Positions 13,598 to 22,496 of a DNA stretch of 29,316 nucleotides are shown piece after piece. Source of the stretch: Candidatus Omnitrophota bacterium (GTDB taxonomy: Bacteria > Omnitrophota > Gorgyraeia > Duberdicusellales > 4484-171). Location of the stretch: assembly GCA_028717025.1 (NCBI GenBank), contig JAQUOR010000002.1, positions 1 through 29,316 on the forward strand. Reading direction: 5' to 3'. The position numbers were made by a program, and so were the translations under genes. How positions within the stretch are numbered: the stretch's first letter is position 1; every line of letters starts with the position of its first letter. The notes under the pieces are model-generated. The model did not search any database. It worked only from the letters and a program-made list of their open reading frames with translations, and was not told where the DNA came from.

Positions 13598-15274
13598 ATG
13601 AAAACAAAAGATATTTATAAAAACTTCATTTTGTTAAATACCCCTCGTATTTTATCGTTGCAGGATAGAAATATTCATTCTTCCACCTACGGTTGTTTCG
13701 ATAAAATATACTGGCATTACAAAACTATTGCTGATTTTCCCTCAGCCACATACCAACAGCCGGTATGGGGCTTGGCGTTGTTGTACGAGAATGATTTTCA
13801 GGGGAATATTTATTATAAGCAGCAGAACCTTCTGCAATGGATCGAGGCAGCCCTGCTGTATTGGAGCGCAATTCAACATAAGGATGGGTCTTTCGACGAA
13901 TGGTTTTTGAATGAACGTAGTTTTTGCGCTACTGCTTTCACTACATTAGCGGTTACGGAAACATTTTTGCTTCTTATTGAGAACTTACAAGAAGAAACTA
14001 AATCAAACATGCGGGAAGCAATCATCCAGGCGGGGGATTGGCTCTTGACGCACAATAACGCGGCAGTCGCAAACCAGATGCTGGCGGCAATGCATTCGCT
14101 TTATAATATATGGTTGATCACCCGGCAGGAAAAATACAACAAAGGGTGGAAAGAAAAAAAAGAAACAGTCTTAAAAAGCCAAGACGACGAAGGCTGGTTC
14201 CCTGAGTATGGAGGTGCTGATCTCGGTTACTCTTCTATGCATTTGGAAATATTAGCCGGTTTCTATAAGAGGACGAACGAACAGGATATTCTTTGCGCAG
14301 CGAAAAAGTTGATTAATTTTATTGAACCTTTTATCTGTCCGGACGGTTCAGTTGGTGCGGAATGCGGCAGCAGAAACACTCAACATTTTTTCCCTTACGG
14401 TCTTGAAGTGTTTTCATCGTGCATCCCCGAAGCGAAACGCATTCTTGAAAAGGTTATCCCGGCAATGGAGAATGATCCCTGCGTAAGCCCCCAGAGGATA
14501 GATGATAAATATTTATCGTATTTTTATATAAACTCGTTCATTAAGAGTTTTCTGCATAATAACGCAAGCGCTGAACTTCTTGCAAAAGCTTCCCGGCTGC
14601 AGGAAATATATATATGTAAGAATGCGAAATTATTGTCGGTAACTCGTTCTGATCTGTTTTGCATTGTGAGCGGCTTTTGGAACGGGGCGATAAAAATTTA
14701 CTACCAGGGGAAAATAGTTTATGTAAACTTAGGGTATGCCGGAAAAATCAATAATAGATACGTATCGAGCTTTACTCTTTCGGAAAGCTCCACCATAGAA
14801 AAGAAAACAGGAGAGGGTATTGCGGTTTGTACGAGCGGTAAATTTGTGTACGTCAATAATATGGAAAATACCCGAAAATGCATTTTTTTGTTTAAAATCG
14901 CAAATGCTACAATTTTTTATTTTAGACCGGTGGCGGCGATTTTTAACCGGTGGCTTAAAAAGAGAAAAATTTATTCCCGCCAAAAGGCAGGTTTGACACT
15001 TACGAGAGCTATTCATATCGAAAAAAACGCGATACGTATACACGATATTATCACAAAAAATAACACTGAGACGTTCAATAGCCTGATATTTGAGTTAAAC
15101 ACCGCAAGCGCGTATTCTCCGTCAGGGCAAATTTTTTCTAAAGCGGATTTGCTGACTCACGATGCCACGACAGGCAAAAGCATTGAATCTTTATTGAATA
15201 GTAATGGACGGGTAGAGGTGTCCACGGACCTTACGTTTGATCGTACTATGTCAGTTCGCTTTGAAGCGAAATAA
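13598..15274 (+). CDS. Protein with predicted alpha/alpha-toroid and C-terminal beta domain, function unknown
   Basis: 558 residues; I do not recognise a named family with certainty. Residues about 40-335 are helix-rich with recurring D-G-S/W loops: DGSFDEWF (96-103), DEGWFPEYGGADLG (197-210) and DGSVGAECGSRN (249-260), followed by FFPYG. NNAAVANQML (153-162) resembles the NNH-like active-site region of alginate/heparinase-type lyases. Residues about 345-558 are strand-rich. A toroid plus beta-sandwich is the layout of heparinase II/III and PL15/PL17 lyases and of some hydrolases, so a glycan-cleaving or glycan-binding role is plausible. No signal peptide is visible, which argues against a secreted lyase. 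It sits 2 nt after a methyltransferase. Confidence 0.72.
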   Translation: MKTKDIYKNFILLNTPRILSLQDRNIHSSTYGCFDKIYWHYKTIADFPSATYQQPVWGLALLYENDFQGNIYYKQQNLLQWIEAALLYWSAIQHKDGSFDEWFLNERSFCATAFTTLAVTETFLLLIENLQEETKSNMREAIIQAGDWLLTHNNAAVANQMLAAMHSLYNIWLITRQEKYNKGWKEKKETVLKSQDDEGWFPEYGGADLGYSSMHLEILAGFYKRTNEQDILCAAKKLINFIEPFICPDGSVGAECGSRNTQHFFPYGLEVFSSCIPEAKRILEKVIPAMENDPCVSPQRIDDKYLSYFYINSFIKSFLHNNASAELLAKASRLQEIYICKNAKLLSVTRSDLFCIVSGFWNGAIKIYYQGKIVYVNLGYAGKINNRYVSSFTLSESSTIEKKTGEGIAVCTSGKFVYVNNMENTRKCIFLFKIANATIFYFRPVAAIFNRWLKKRKIYSRQKAGLTLTRAIHIEKNAIRIHDIITKNNTETFNSLIFELNTASAYSPSGQIFSKADLLTHDATTGKSIESLLNSNGRVEVSTDLTFDRTMSVRFEAK

Positions 15275-15292
15275 GCCCGCGATAATTTGCAC

Positions 15293-15298
15293 AGGAGG
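15293..15298 (+). promoter_or_regulatory. Ribosome binding site that fixes the B12-radical SAM start
   Basis: A full AGGAGG lies 9 nt upstream of ATG 15308. This rules in 15308 over the in-frame ATG at 15287, which would include the Shine-Dalgarno sequence in the coding region. It is one of the strongest ribosome sites of the window, so this gene is probably translated well independently of its neighbour. Confidence 0.75.
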
Positions 15299-15307
15299 TT
15301 TTTTGCA

Positions 15308-16759
15308 ATGAAAATAATGATTTTGATTCCACCAAGTAAAGTCACCAAGAATGTTGTTCGCGATTTGATTTATGGATGTTGGTGCAAAGGAAAACGCATC
15401 GCAGGTATTCAGTTTCCTCCTGTTTCGCAATTACCGGTTGCTATGGTAATAAAAGAGAAAGGCCATGATGTTGTACTGCATGACGCAGCCATTATGGGCC
15501 AAACAATAGAAAACATAAAAGATGAGGTTGCTCGCGGCTATGATGTGGTGATTACGTTGACTTCCACGATGACCATAAACGAAGACAGCGAAATATTCAA
15601 GGAACTTAAAAAAGTAAACAATAACTTAAAAGTGGTAGTGTACGGGGCACATCCTACTTTTATGCCTTTGCAAACGTTAAGCAGAGAAAGCATCGATATT
15701 GCAGTGCAAAGAGAACCTGAGCTTGTTATCCGGGATATAATCGAGGCTTTTGGGCGTGGCGGCGAATCTTGGAAAAAAGTAAAGGGTATCGCATATTGTG
15801 AGAACGGACAGGTAAAAATCAACGAACCGTACCCTTTTATTGAGAATCTTGATATATTACCAGTTTCCGACAGGGCAATGCTTCCTCAAAATGTACATTA
15901 TTTTAATCCCATTGTAAAACGAATGCCTTTCACTACCATGTTTACTTCCCGCGGTTGTCCCGGCAGGTGCGTTTATTGTTCTTCTCCCCCGTTTTATGGA
16001 AGAGTTTTCAGGTTTCAATCCGCGCAAAGAGTGGTAAAGGAGATGGAGGATATACAACGATTGGGTTACCGGGAGATATTTTTCCGCGATGAAATATTTA
16101 CTGCTTCTAAGCAGAGAGTAGTAGAGATATGCCGGAAAATTCTAGAAAAGAAATTGGATTTAACCTGGATTTGCAGCGCGCGTGTAGGCACCGTTGACCT
16201 GGAAACTATGCAGTTAATGAAAAAAGCAGGATGTCACATGATTCGATTCGGAGTAGAGTCGGGAGCGCAGGAAATTTTAAATAACATTAAAAAAGATATC
16301 ACTCCGGAACAGGTACGACAAACATTTCAGTGGATACACAAAGTAGGCCTCGATACCCATGCGCATTTAATGATCGGTACCCCGGGAGAGACTAAGGATA
16401 CCATTCGTAGGACCCTTCAGTTTGTCAAAGAGATATCACCTACCATTATTACGTTTGGAATTTGTACGCCCTACCCGGGCACAGAGTTGTTTCAGGGCGT
16501 AGTAAAAAAACATCCGGAAATCGGCGATGGAAGCGAGTGCGACCTGAAGCGATTGCATACAAATTCATTCTATAATGAGTTGTTTACGGAATTGACTAAC
16601 GAAGAACTTTCTCGGAGCATTCGCGCCTTGTATAAAAGTTTTTATTTAAGACCCAGCTACATTTTTAATTGGCTTAAGAGTATTAAGTCGTTTGGGGAAT
16701 TAAAAAGAGTTATTTTGGCCGGCACGCAAGTTTTTGATTTTATAGCGCGCGGCGATTGA
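15308..16759 (+). CDS. B12-binding domain radical SAM protein
   Basis: 483 residues. The N-terminal domain (about 1-150) has a Rossmann-like B12-binding layout (MKIMILIPPS, LPVAMVIKEKGHDVVLHDAA, VVITLTSTM, KVVVYGAHPTFMP), lacking the classical DxHxxG base-off motif. The radical SAM core follows with C217-PGR-C221-VY-C224, FFRDEIF and RFGVESGAQEIL, then IGTPGETKDT. This is the BchE/HpnP-like class, whose members methylate unactivated carbons or do ring chemistry; many are uncharacterised. In this setting a C-methylation of a sugar or lipid is possible. A 148-nt gap follows, and transcription appears to restart there. Confidence 0.86.
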   Translation: MKIMILIPPSKVTKNVVRDLIYGCWCKGKRIAGIQFPPVSQLPVAMVIKEKGHDVVLHDAAIMGQTIENIKDEVARGYDVVITLTSTMTINEDSEIFKELKKVNNNLKVVVYGAHPTFMPLQTLSRESIDIAVQREPELVIRDIIEAFGRGGESWKKVKGIAYCENGQVKINEPYPFIENLDILPVSDRAMLPQNVHYFNPIVKRMPFTTMFTSRGCPGRCVYCSSPPFYGRVFRFQSAQRVVKEMEDIQRLGYREIFFRDEIFTASKQRVVEICRKILEKKLDLTWICSARVGTVDLETMQLMKKAGCHMIRFGVESGAQEILNNIKKDITPEQVRQTFQWIHKVGLDTHAHLMIGTPGETKDTIRRTLQFVKEISPTIITFGICTPYPGTELFQGVVKKHPEIGDGSECDLKRLHTNSFYNELFTELTNEELSRSIRALYKSFYLRPSYIFNWLKSIKSFGELKRVILAGTQVFDFIARGD

Positions 16760-16800
16760 TAATTGTACGACGTCATACGCACTTTGCGGCTTAAAATATT

Positions 16801-16829
16801 TTATAAATTAAGATACTATTCTCTATAAT
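16801..16829 (+). promoter_or_regulatory. Possible internal sigma70-type promoter before the GT-C genes
   Basis: TATAAT at 16824-16829 has TTATAA at 16801-16806 with a 17-nt spacer (the -35 matches TTGACA at four of six positions). Downstream, before the start at 16908, there is a perfect 10-bp palindrome ATGGCGCCAT (16865-16874). This is the only sizeable gap between 5100 and 21313, which makes a transcription start here reasonable. Experimental support is absent. Confidence 0.4.
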
Positions 16830-16907
16830 CTATACAGGCTTTACGCCCTGTGGATTTATAAGGGATGGCGCCATGGATGGAAAGTATCCGGCCAAAAGAA
16901 TGTAATT

Positions 16908-19262
16908 ATGCGTCATAAAAGCAGATTGGTGAATCTAAAGAAAAATATACGCGATACCGATGCACACGGTAGGAAGATATACTTTATTTTTTTATTTTTA
17001 CTTTTACTCTTTTCTTATAGAGATCTTTTCATGGTGCCGCATCTTTCTATCAGCGACGACATGATTTATGATATTATCCCGCACGTTAAATTCTTTGCGG
17101 ACAATTTCGCTAAAGGAATAATTCCATTATGGAATCCTTATTGTGAGAGCGGCGTCCCTGCGTTAACGCAGCCTTTCGTCGGGCCTTTTTACCCCCTCTT
17201 CTTTATTTACTATCTCATACCTGCCCAGTGGTTTTCAAATCTACAGGTTTTTATACATTTATGTTTGGCGGCAGCCTTTCTTTTCCTCTTTGCCGAGAAG
17301 ATAGGCTTAAAACCATTGTATGCGTTTACGACGTCCTGCGTTTTTGTCTTTTCCAGCATCCCCTTAAAGATAATCGCGGGAGGGTATGTGACATTCGGGG
17401 TGGCTGTTTTTTTGTTACCGATGGTACTCTATTTTTTTGAACGTTTGCTCCAGGAAGGAACCAATAATTTTTTATTTGTATGGCTTAGCGGCATTGCGGT
17501 TGGTTTGTTATTTTTAGGAAGCCATACGGTTGGCGTGTACCTTTGTCTTTTGTCCGCGGTAGTTTACGTTTTTTTACGAATAGTTTTTTTAGAAAATAAC
17601 GCATTAAAGGTAAAATTATTTTTCCTGATTATTTTAGCCTTTTTTATCAGCATTTGTTTTTCCGCAATTCACCTCTTTCCTTATATACGGAATGTGCTTG
17701 CCAGCGGCTGGGGGCAGAGAAACATAATTGTTTCCTTAAAGGCCATCGATATCCCTTTGTATATTTTCCCTTCCAGTTATGAAATCATACGAAATCATAT
17801 TTTAGCTAATAACTATTTCGGAACTACTTCAGCGGTATTGATTATAGTCTTCTTGCATATCGTCAGATTTCCACTCAACAAATATTTTAAAGTTTTTTCT
17901 ATTTTTGGAGTATTTTTTTTACTCCTGGCTCTGGGTAAATACGGTTTTATCGCTGAGCCGATGAGGCTTCTCTTACCTTTCTTTGGGGTCATTTCGCATC
18001 TTGAGATAACAGAGATCCCTTTTATCCTTGCGGCGAGTATTATCCTGGGGATGAGTTTGCAAACAATAGGATCTCTTTTAGAAGAGAAGAGAGCCGATAC
18101 GGTTATCCGCGCTTCAAGAAACACAACATATCTCACTGTTTTACTTGTATGCGTTGTTTTCTGGGTGTATGCGTATGCCTTAAGGGGTAAACCAGAGTAT
18201 ATTCTTTTATTTAAAACAGATATCGTAAGGGCATTGTTGTTTTCGTTGGTTCCACTTGCGATTTTAGTTTTTCTTTCCAAAATAATTTCCAAGCGGGCAA
18301 TTATGTTCCTGCTTATCTTTTTCTGCGTCGGCGATTTACTTTACTATCAATTTTCTGCGTTTCGTTCTGCAACGATAATCGTGAATTCGAAAAGGAATAA
18401 CGGGAAATTTAACTACTATGAACCCGGAGAAATAAGTAGCTTTTTGAACTCGCAGCCAGAACAATATTATCGTATATTCAGGGATAGGTGGCCGCGCTAC
18501 CAGGAAAATAGGACAACCGCGCTTAAGATTTTTGAAGTTAAAGGCATGTACGATACCCCTGTTAATGAATATTTTGAATATGTTTCATATATGAATTTTC
18601 CAGACAGAGGTGGCCGCGAAACATTTTGCAGGCAGATTTTCAAACATGCAGAATCTCCTTTGGCTGATCTTTTGAACATTAAGTATGCCTTTTACGATAA
18701 GGCGAACGAGCCTCCTTCTGAAAAATTTGTATTTCTAAAAGAGCTCGACTCTGGAGTAAGGGTATACGAAAATACACGCTACATACCTCGTGTTTTTTTT
18801 GTGAAGGAGATTGAAGTCAGCGCTTCAAGCAAGGATACGTTACAGCGCCTAAGCAAGAATAATTTTAAGGTAAGAGATGTTGCTATTGTCGAAAACACCG
18901 GGGTTTTTAAGGGAAAGAGCAGGGAGGCCTTCTCGGGCGATCCTGACTCCGGGGAGCAAAATAAGGCTGAAATAGTAGAATATAGTCCTAACAAAATACG
19001 CGTATCCGCGACGGTTTACCATCGCGCGTTTTTGGTATTGAGTGAGATATATTTTCCCGGCTGGAAGGCATATGTCGACGGTAAAAAAGAAACTATTTAT
19101 AGGACTGATTATATTTTACGGGGCTTGTTGCTGGAGAAAGGAAAGCATTCGATTGTGTTAGCGTATCAGCCGTGGGAGTTTTATCTGGGAATTTCTTTGA
19201 CCTTTACTACGCTTTTTCTGTTTTTAGGATATTTAATAAAAAGGATTGTGCAGAGAGCATGA
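16908..19262 (+). CDS. YfhO-family GT-C membrane protein, putative glycosyltransferase
   Basis: 784 residues. One membrane helix near residues 23-38, then the first periplasmic loop with acidic SDDMIYDIIPH (49-59) and PLWNPYCESGVP (73-84), then some ten more hydrophobic segments and a soluble C-terminal region ending YFPGWKAYVDGK plus a last helix. The DD, W-N-P/G-x-P pattern and the FPGWKAYVDG tail are the YfhO family (PF09586) signature. The family is thought to use polyprenyl-phosphate sugars to decorate glycans outside the membrane. The minus-strand GT2 at 28440 is a candidate donor-maker. There is no strong ribosome site at ATG 16908. It overlaps the next gene by ATGA. Confidence 0.83.
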   Translation: MRHKSRLVNLKKNIRDTDAHGRKIYFIFLFLLLLFSYRDLFMVPHLSISDDMIYDIIPHVKFFADNFAKGIIPLWNPYCESGVPALTQPFVGPFYPLFFIYYLIPAQWFSNLQVFIHLCLAAAFLFLFAEKIGLKPLYAFTTSCVFVFSSIPLKIIAGGYVTFGVAVFLLPMVLYFFERLLQEGTNNFLFVWLSGIAVGLLFLGSHTVGVYLCLLSAVVYVFLRIVFLENNALKVKLFFLIILAFFISICFSAIHLFPYIRNVLASGWGQRNIIVSLKAIDIPLYIFPSSYEIIRNHILANNYFGTTSAVLIIVFLHIVRFPLNKYFKVFSIFGVFFLLLALGKYGFIAEPMRLLLPFFGVISHLEITEIPFILAASIILGMSLQTIGSLLEEKRADTVIRASRNTTYLTVLLVCVVFWVYAYALRGKPEYILLFKTDIVRALLFSLVPLAILVFLSKIISKRAIMFLLIFFCVGDLLYYQFSAFRSATIIVNSKRNNGKFNYYEPGEISSFLNSQPEQYYRIFRDRWPRYQENRTTALKIFEVKGMYDTPVNEYFEYVSYMNFPDRGGRETFCRQIFKHAESPLADLLNIKYAFYDKANEPPSEKFVFLKELDSGVRVYENTRYIPRVFFVKEIEVSASSKDTLQRLSKNNFKVRDVAIVENTGVFKGKSREAFSGDPDSGEQNKAEIVEYSPNKIRVSATVYHRAFLVLSEIYFPGWKAYVDGKKETIYRTDYILRGLLLEKGKHSIVLAYQPWEFYLGISLTFTTLFLFLGYLIKRIVQRA

Positions 19263-21313
19263 AGAGAAAAACTTTATTGTTATTATTGATTCTTGCGTTT
19301 GCATTTTTTCTTCGGCTTTTCTTTTTTGTGGGGTGTATCGGCTCCGACGACATTGTGCATAGTTATTCGGCTTATAAAATAATGCTCGGTGATTGGAGTT
19401 TTCGGGAGGGAATAGGTAATCCTATAGCAGCCTTAAGATTGGGGATGACCCTGCCCGTGGCACTATTGTTTACTCTTTTTGGAATAAGCGAAGTTACCTC
19501 TGTTTTATTTCCGTTACTATGCTCTCTATCAGGAATCTTACTTATTTTCTATTTCGGAAAAATACTGATAAACGAAAAAGTCGGCTTCATCGCCGCCTTC
19601 CTGCTGGCGCTGGAGCCAAACAATATAATTAATGCTACCGTGCTCTTACCGGATTTGCCGTTAAGTTTTTTCCAGGCTGTTACCGTTTTTCTGTTCTTAA
19701 GGGCCGATACATCGCCTAAGGATAAAAAAACTCCTTTTATGTTTTTCATTTCTGGGTTAGGTATTGGTTATTGCTGGCTCGTGAAAGAGACGGGGTTACA
19801 AATTGGCATATTACTGGCACTCTATGTTTTTTATAAAATTTATACGCGAAGTTTTAAGAAAGAATATTGGATGATTTTGCTGGGATTGTCTACCATAATA
19901 ATAACAGAATCTTTTTTATTTTATACTGTTTCTGGTACACCCTTTTTCCGGCCGGCATCTATTATGAATTCGTTAAACAAGTATGCCGCGCGAGCGCAAA
20001 CTATCTATGTACATGTTGATTTTCTCGATAAAATAGCGGTTACTCTTAAAAAAGTAATATCAGAAAATAGTACTTTTTTATTCTCCGTCATCTTGTTTTC
20101 GGTTTCTTCAATTTACCTTTTAATTAAGAAAAAGAAAAATTGTTATTTCCTGATACTATGGAGTTTTTTGATTGTCATGGTTTTAATAGGGTCATTTACC
20201 AAGACGTATTCTTATCAGCCACGCCGTCTTTTGGTATTAGATTTCCCTGTAATATTAATTATTTCTATCTTTTTAGCAGAATTAAGAATCTTAAAAAATA
20301 AATTTATAATTTATGGGTTAATGATATCCCTAACTATAGGAATGCTTTTTGGCATGTTGAAAGCACCCGGAAAATTACGATACAGCAGAGATACTTTGCA
20401 TGTTACCAGAGAAATAAAAAAATTCATCGACACCGTTAAGGATAAAGACGTTTATGTGGACGGGCGAACAGCAAAAAATATATATTTTTTGAATAAGTTT
20501 ATCTGGAAAAATAATCTAAAGATTTATCCCTCCGGAGGTTACCTGCGTCCTGAGCAGGCAAGTGTAGACTTGGAGAAGATCGAGAACGGCTATGTAGCTT
20601 TAGATTTAAGGATCATAAACTGGTTGGCGCGCGGTCAGGCTTTCGAAGATAGCACTGGAGCAATGTTCCCCGAAGAAGTTTATAATCCACCCCGTAACTG
20701 GCAATTGGTGGAAAGTATTGAGCATCCGCACGGTAGCGGGGATGCTTTGATTTACTATGTTGGTAATTCGACAGACATTTTCTTTGAGAGAGAGGATATT
20801 CCCTTGCCATTTTCCGATTCAGATGGTGATAAGAACGCTATTTCCGATAGTTACTCTGTCTTTTCTTATCAAAAAGATGCGCAGTTTTCTTATAGCGTAA
20901 CCCCCGAAGAGGATGATAGCCTCCGAACTATTTCCATAGAAGATGTTTCCGGTGACGAGGTATGGTTTATCCTTGGCAAAGGGAAGTTTTCGTACGCGCC
21001 GAGCCATTATAATATAAAAGACTATACTATTGAGCCCAATACCTTATACCAGATAGAAGCAGATTTAAGATCCACCCCGGGCATTAAATCCTTAGAGATG
21101 TACTTTTTTCAGTATGGTTCCGATGGAAAGAAGAATAATGCAAGCTACCGATATATTGATTCTACCTTTAAGTTTAAGAAGTTTGGTTTGAGGATCAAAA
21201 CGAATTCAGCTTCGCGCGAGTATAGGATTGGATTTAAAATAAGAGGCAAGGGGGGCGTGTTTCTTAGACAAATTAAAATATATAAAATAAACGCTCACGA
21301 TGTGCGATCGTAA
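19259..21313 (+). CDS. GT39/ArnT-like GT-C glycosyltransferase with C-terminal beta-rich domain
   Basis: 684 residues from ATG 19259; the frame is open further upstream, but MKRKTLLLLLILAFAFFLRL is the natural signal-anchor start and overlaps the YfhO-like gene by ATGA. GCIGSDDIVHSYSAYKI carries the Asp pair (D30-D31) expected in the first periplasmic loop, where a catalytic acidic residue sits in PMT/ArnT enzymes. Many helices follow to about residue 395. A soluble part ends in a strand-rich domain (about 520-684; YSVFSYQKDAQFSYS, EPNTLYQIEADLR and similar), which looks like a carbohydrate-binding jelly roll. It probably transfers a sugar from polyprenyl phosphate to a glycan in the periplasm. 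Acceptor unknown. Confidence 0.8.
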   Translation: MKRKTLLLLLILAFAFFLRLFFFVGCIGSDDIVHSYSAYKIMLGDWSFREGIGNPIAALRLGMTLPVALLFTLFGISEVTSVLFPLLCSLSGILLIFYFGKILINEKVGFIAAFLLALEPNNIINATVLLPDLPLSFFQAVTVFLFLRADTSPKDKKTPFMFFISGLGIGYCWLVKETGLQIGILLALYVFYKIYTRSFKKEYWMILLGLSTIIITESFLFYTVSGTPFFRPASIMNSLNKYAARAQTIYVHVDFLDKIAVTLKKVISENSTFLFSVILFSVSSIYLLIKKKKNCYFLILWSFLIVMVLIGSFTKTYSYQPRRLLVLDFPVILIISIFLAELRILKNKFIIYGLMISLTIGMLFGMLKAPGKLRYSRDTLHVTREIKKFIDTVKDKDVYVDGRTAKNIYFLNKFIWKNNLKIYPSGGYLRPEQASVDLEKIENGYVALDLRIINWLARGQAFEDSTGAMFPEEVYNPPRNWQLVESIEHPHGSGDALIYYVGNSTDIFFEREDIPLPFSDSDGDKNAISDSYSVFSYQKDAQFSYSVTPEEDDSLRTISIEDVSGDEVWFILGKGKFSYAPSHYNIKDYTIEPNTLYQIEADLRSTPGIKSLEMYFFQYGSDGKKNNASYRYIDSTFKFKKFGLRIKTNSASREYRIGFKIRGKGGVFLRQIKIYKINAHDVRS

Positions 21314-21418
21314 GTTTTAAGAAGAGTGATAAACTCCAAAGCTAATTGCTTAATTTTGAAAACAACAACGTGCTCTAAAAAGCATTTTACGAAAGGCTAT
21401 TGATACGCCATCTATTTT

Positions 21419-22495
21419 ATGAAAAGCTTCCTTAAGCGCGTTATTTTTTTATCACGCAACAAAAGTAGGTATAAAAAAAATTTCTTAGGAGAGATGGAAA
21501 TCCTCGAAAAGAATGGATATGCTGTAACGCTGAAAGAATATGGATCTTTCTTCGAGCTATGTCATCAAATTTTTGCTATAGACCATTGTTATTATCATGC
21601 CCATGATTTTTTAGCAATGGCGTTAGGTACGGTGCTGAGAATTTTTAGGAAATACATTTTTATTAAAGATTATCATCAACTTTTATTGCCGCCCATAATA
21701 AGCAATACTGCTGACAGAAAGATAAATTTCTATGAGCAGCCGGAGACATGGGGAGTTTCTTTGGCTGAGCGCGATGAAAATAGATTTGAAAAAATAGTTG
21801 AGCTGGTACCAGAAGGGGTTAAGAACATTTTGGATATTGGTTGTGGGACGGGAGAGTTGGTTTTACGCTTACAGAGAAAGATGAAATCTCGCACGCACAT
21901 CGTCGAGGTGGATAGAAGCGCTACGGCTTTAAGTAAATGCAACGCAGATGTCGGGAAAATATCAGCAGATATAAACGCGTTGCCTTTTAAAGACAAGACA
22001 TTTGACTTGGTGATTTGCGCGGAAGTGCTTGAGCACTTATCTACCACAGCAATGAGAGACGCCATTAATAAGATAAAAAAAATAAGCAGTAAATACGTAA
22101 TTATCGGAGTGCCAAATAACGAGAATTTGGCATTTAGCATGTATAAATGTTATGAATGCGGCAATAAATTTCATATAAATCTGCATAAACGTTCTTTCAA
22201 GCTGGGAAAAATGAAAAAGCTGTTCTTTCCGGAATTAAATTTAAAAAAATATGTTTTTGGCGGAGCAGAAAGAGTATACTATAATAATATTTTGCTTTGG
22301 GTTAAACAGAATATAGCCGGAGTCTGGCTGCGTAAAATAAATACTTTATGTCCTTTCTGCGGAGCTCAACAGAAGTTCCAAGGGTTAAAGGAAAGGAACG
22401 CTATTTCATGGCGTTGCGATACATGGAATAAGAGAATAAGACAAAGGACCGGAAGCCAGCAAAGTCATATTATGGCATTGTATGCTAAGGATTGA
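21419..22495 (+). CDS. SAM methyltransferase with zinc-finger insertion and GT4-like N-terminal remnant
   Basis: 358 residues. Residues about 115-240 are a class I methyltransferase: NILDIGCGTGELVLRL (136-151), IVEVDRSATAL (161-171), LPFKDKTFDLVICAEVLEHL (188-207) and YVIIGVPNNENL. Zinc-type cysteines follow: C244/C247 (KCYECGNKFH) and C311/C314 (LCPFCGA). The first ~95 residues do not belong to that fold. They resemble pieces of the GT4 N-terminal domain as in the next gene: VIFLSRNKSRYK..EMEILEKNGYAV against its CMFVRNHF..EAKSLIEAGHAV, and YYHAHDFLAMALG (58-70) against VYHSHDLDTLLAG. The fragment is too short to be a working glycosyltransferase domain. No clear ribosome site at ATG 21419. 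Confidence 0.8.
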   Translation: MKSFLKRVIFLSRNKSRYKKNFLGEMEILEKNGYAVTLKEYGSFFELCHQIFAIDHCYYHAHDFLAMALGTVLRIFRKYIFIKDYHQLLLPPIISNTADRKINFYEQPETWGVSLAERDENRFEKIVELVPEGVKNILDIGCGTGELVLRLQRKMKSRTHIVEVDRSATALSKCNADVGKISADINALPFKDKTFDLVICAEVLEHLSTTAMRDAINKIKKISSKYVIIGVPNNENLAFSMYKCYECGNKFHINLHKRSFKLGKMKKLFFPELNLKKYVFGGAERVYYNNILLWVKQNIAGVWLRKINTLCPFCGAQQKFQGLKERNAISWRCDTWNKRIRQRTGSQQSHIMALYAKD

Positions 22496-22496
22496 C

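Noticed and set aside
16835..16852. ACAGG...CCTGT mini-hairpin downstream of the internal promoter
   Set aside because: Only a 5-bp stem with an 8-nt loop; too weak to call as regulatory.
17813..18292. Minus-strand open frame of 159 residues inside the YfhO-like gene
   Set aside because: Low-complexity basic translation opposite a membrane protein, a typical shadow frame.
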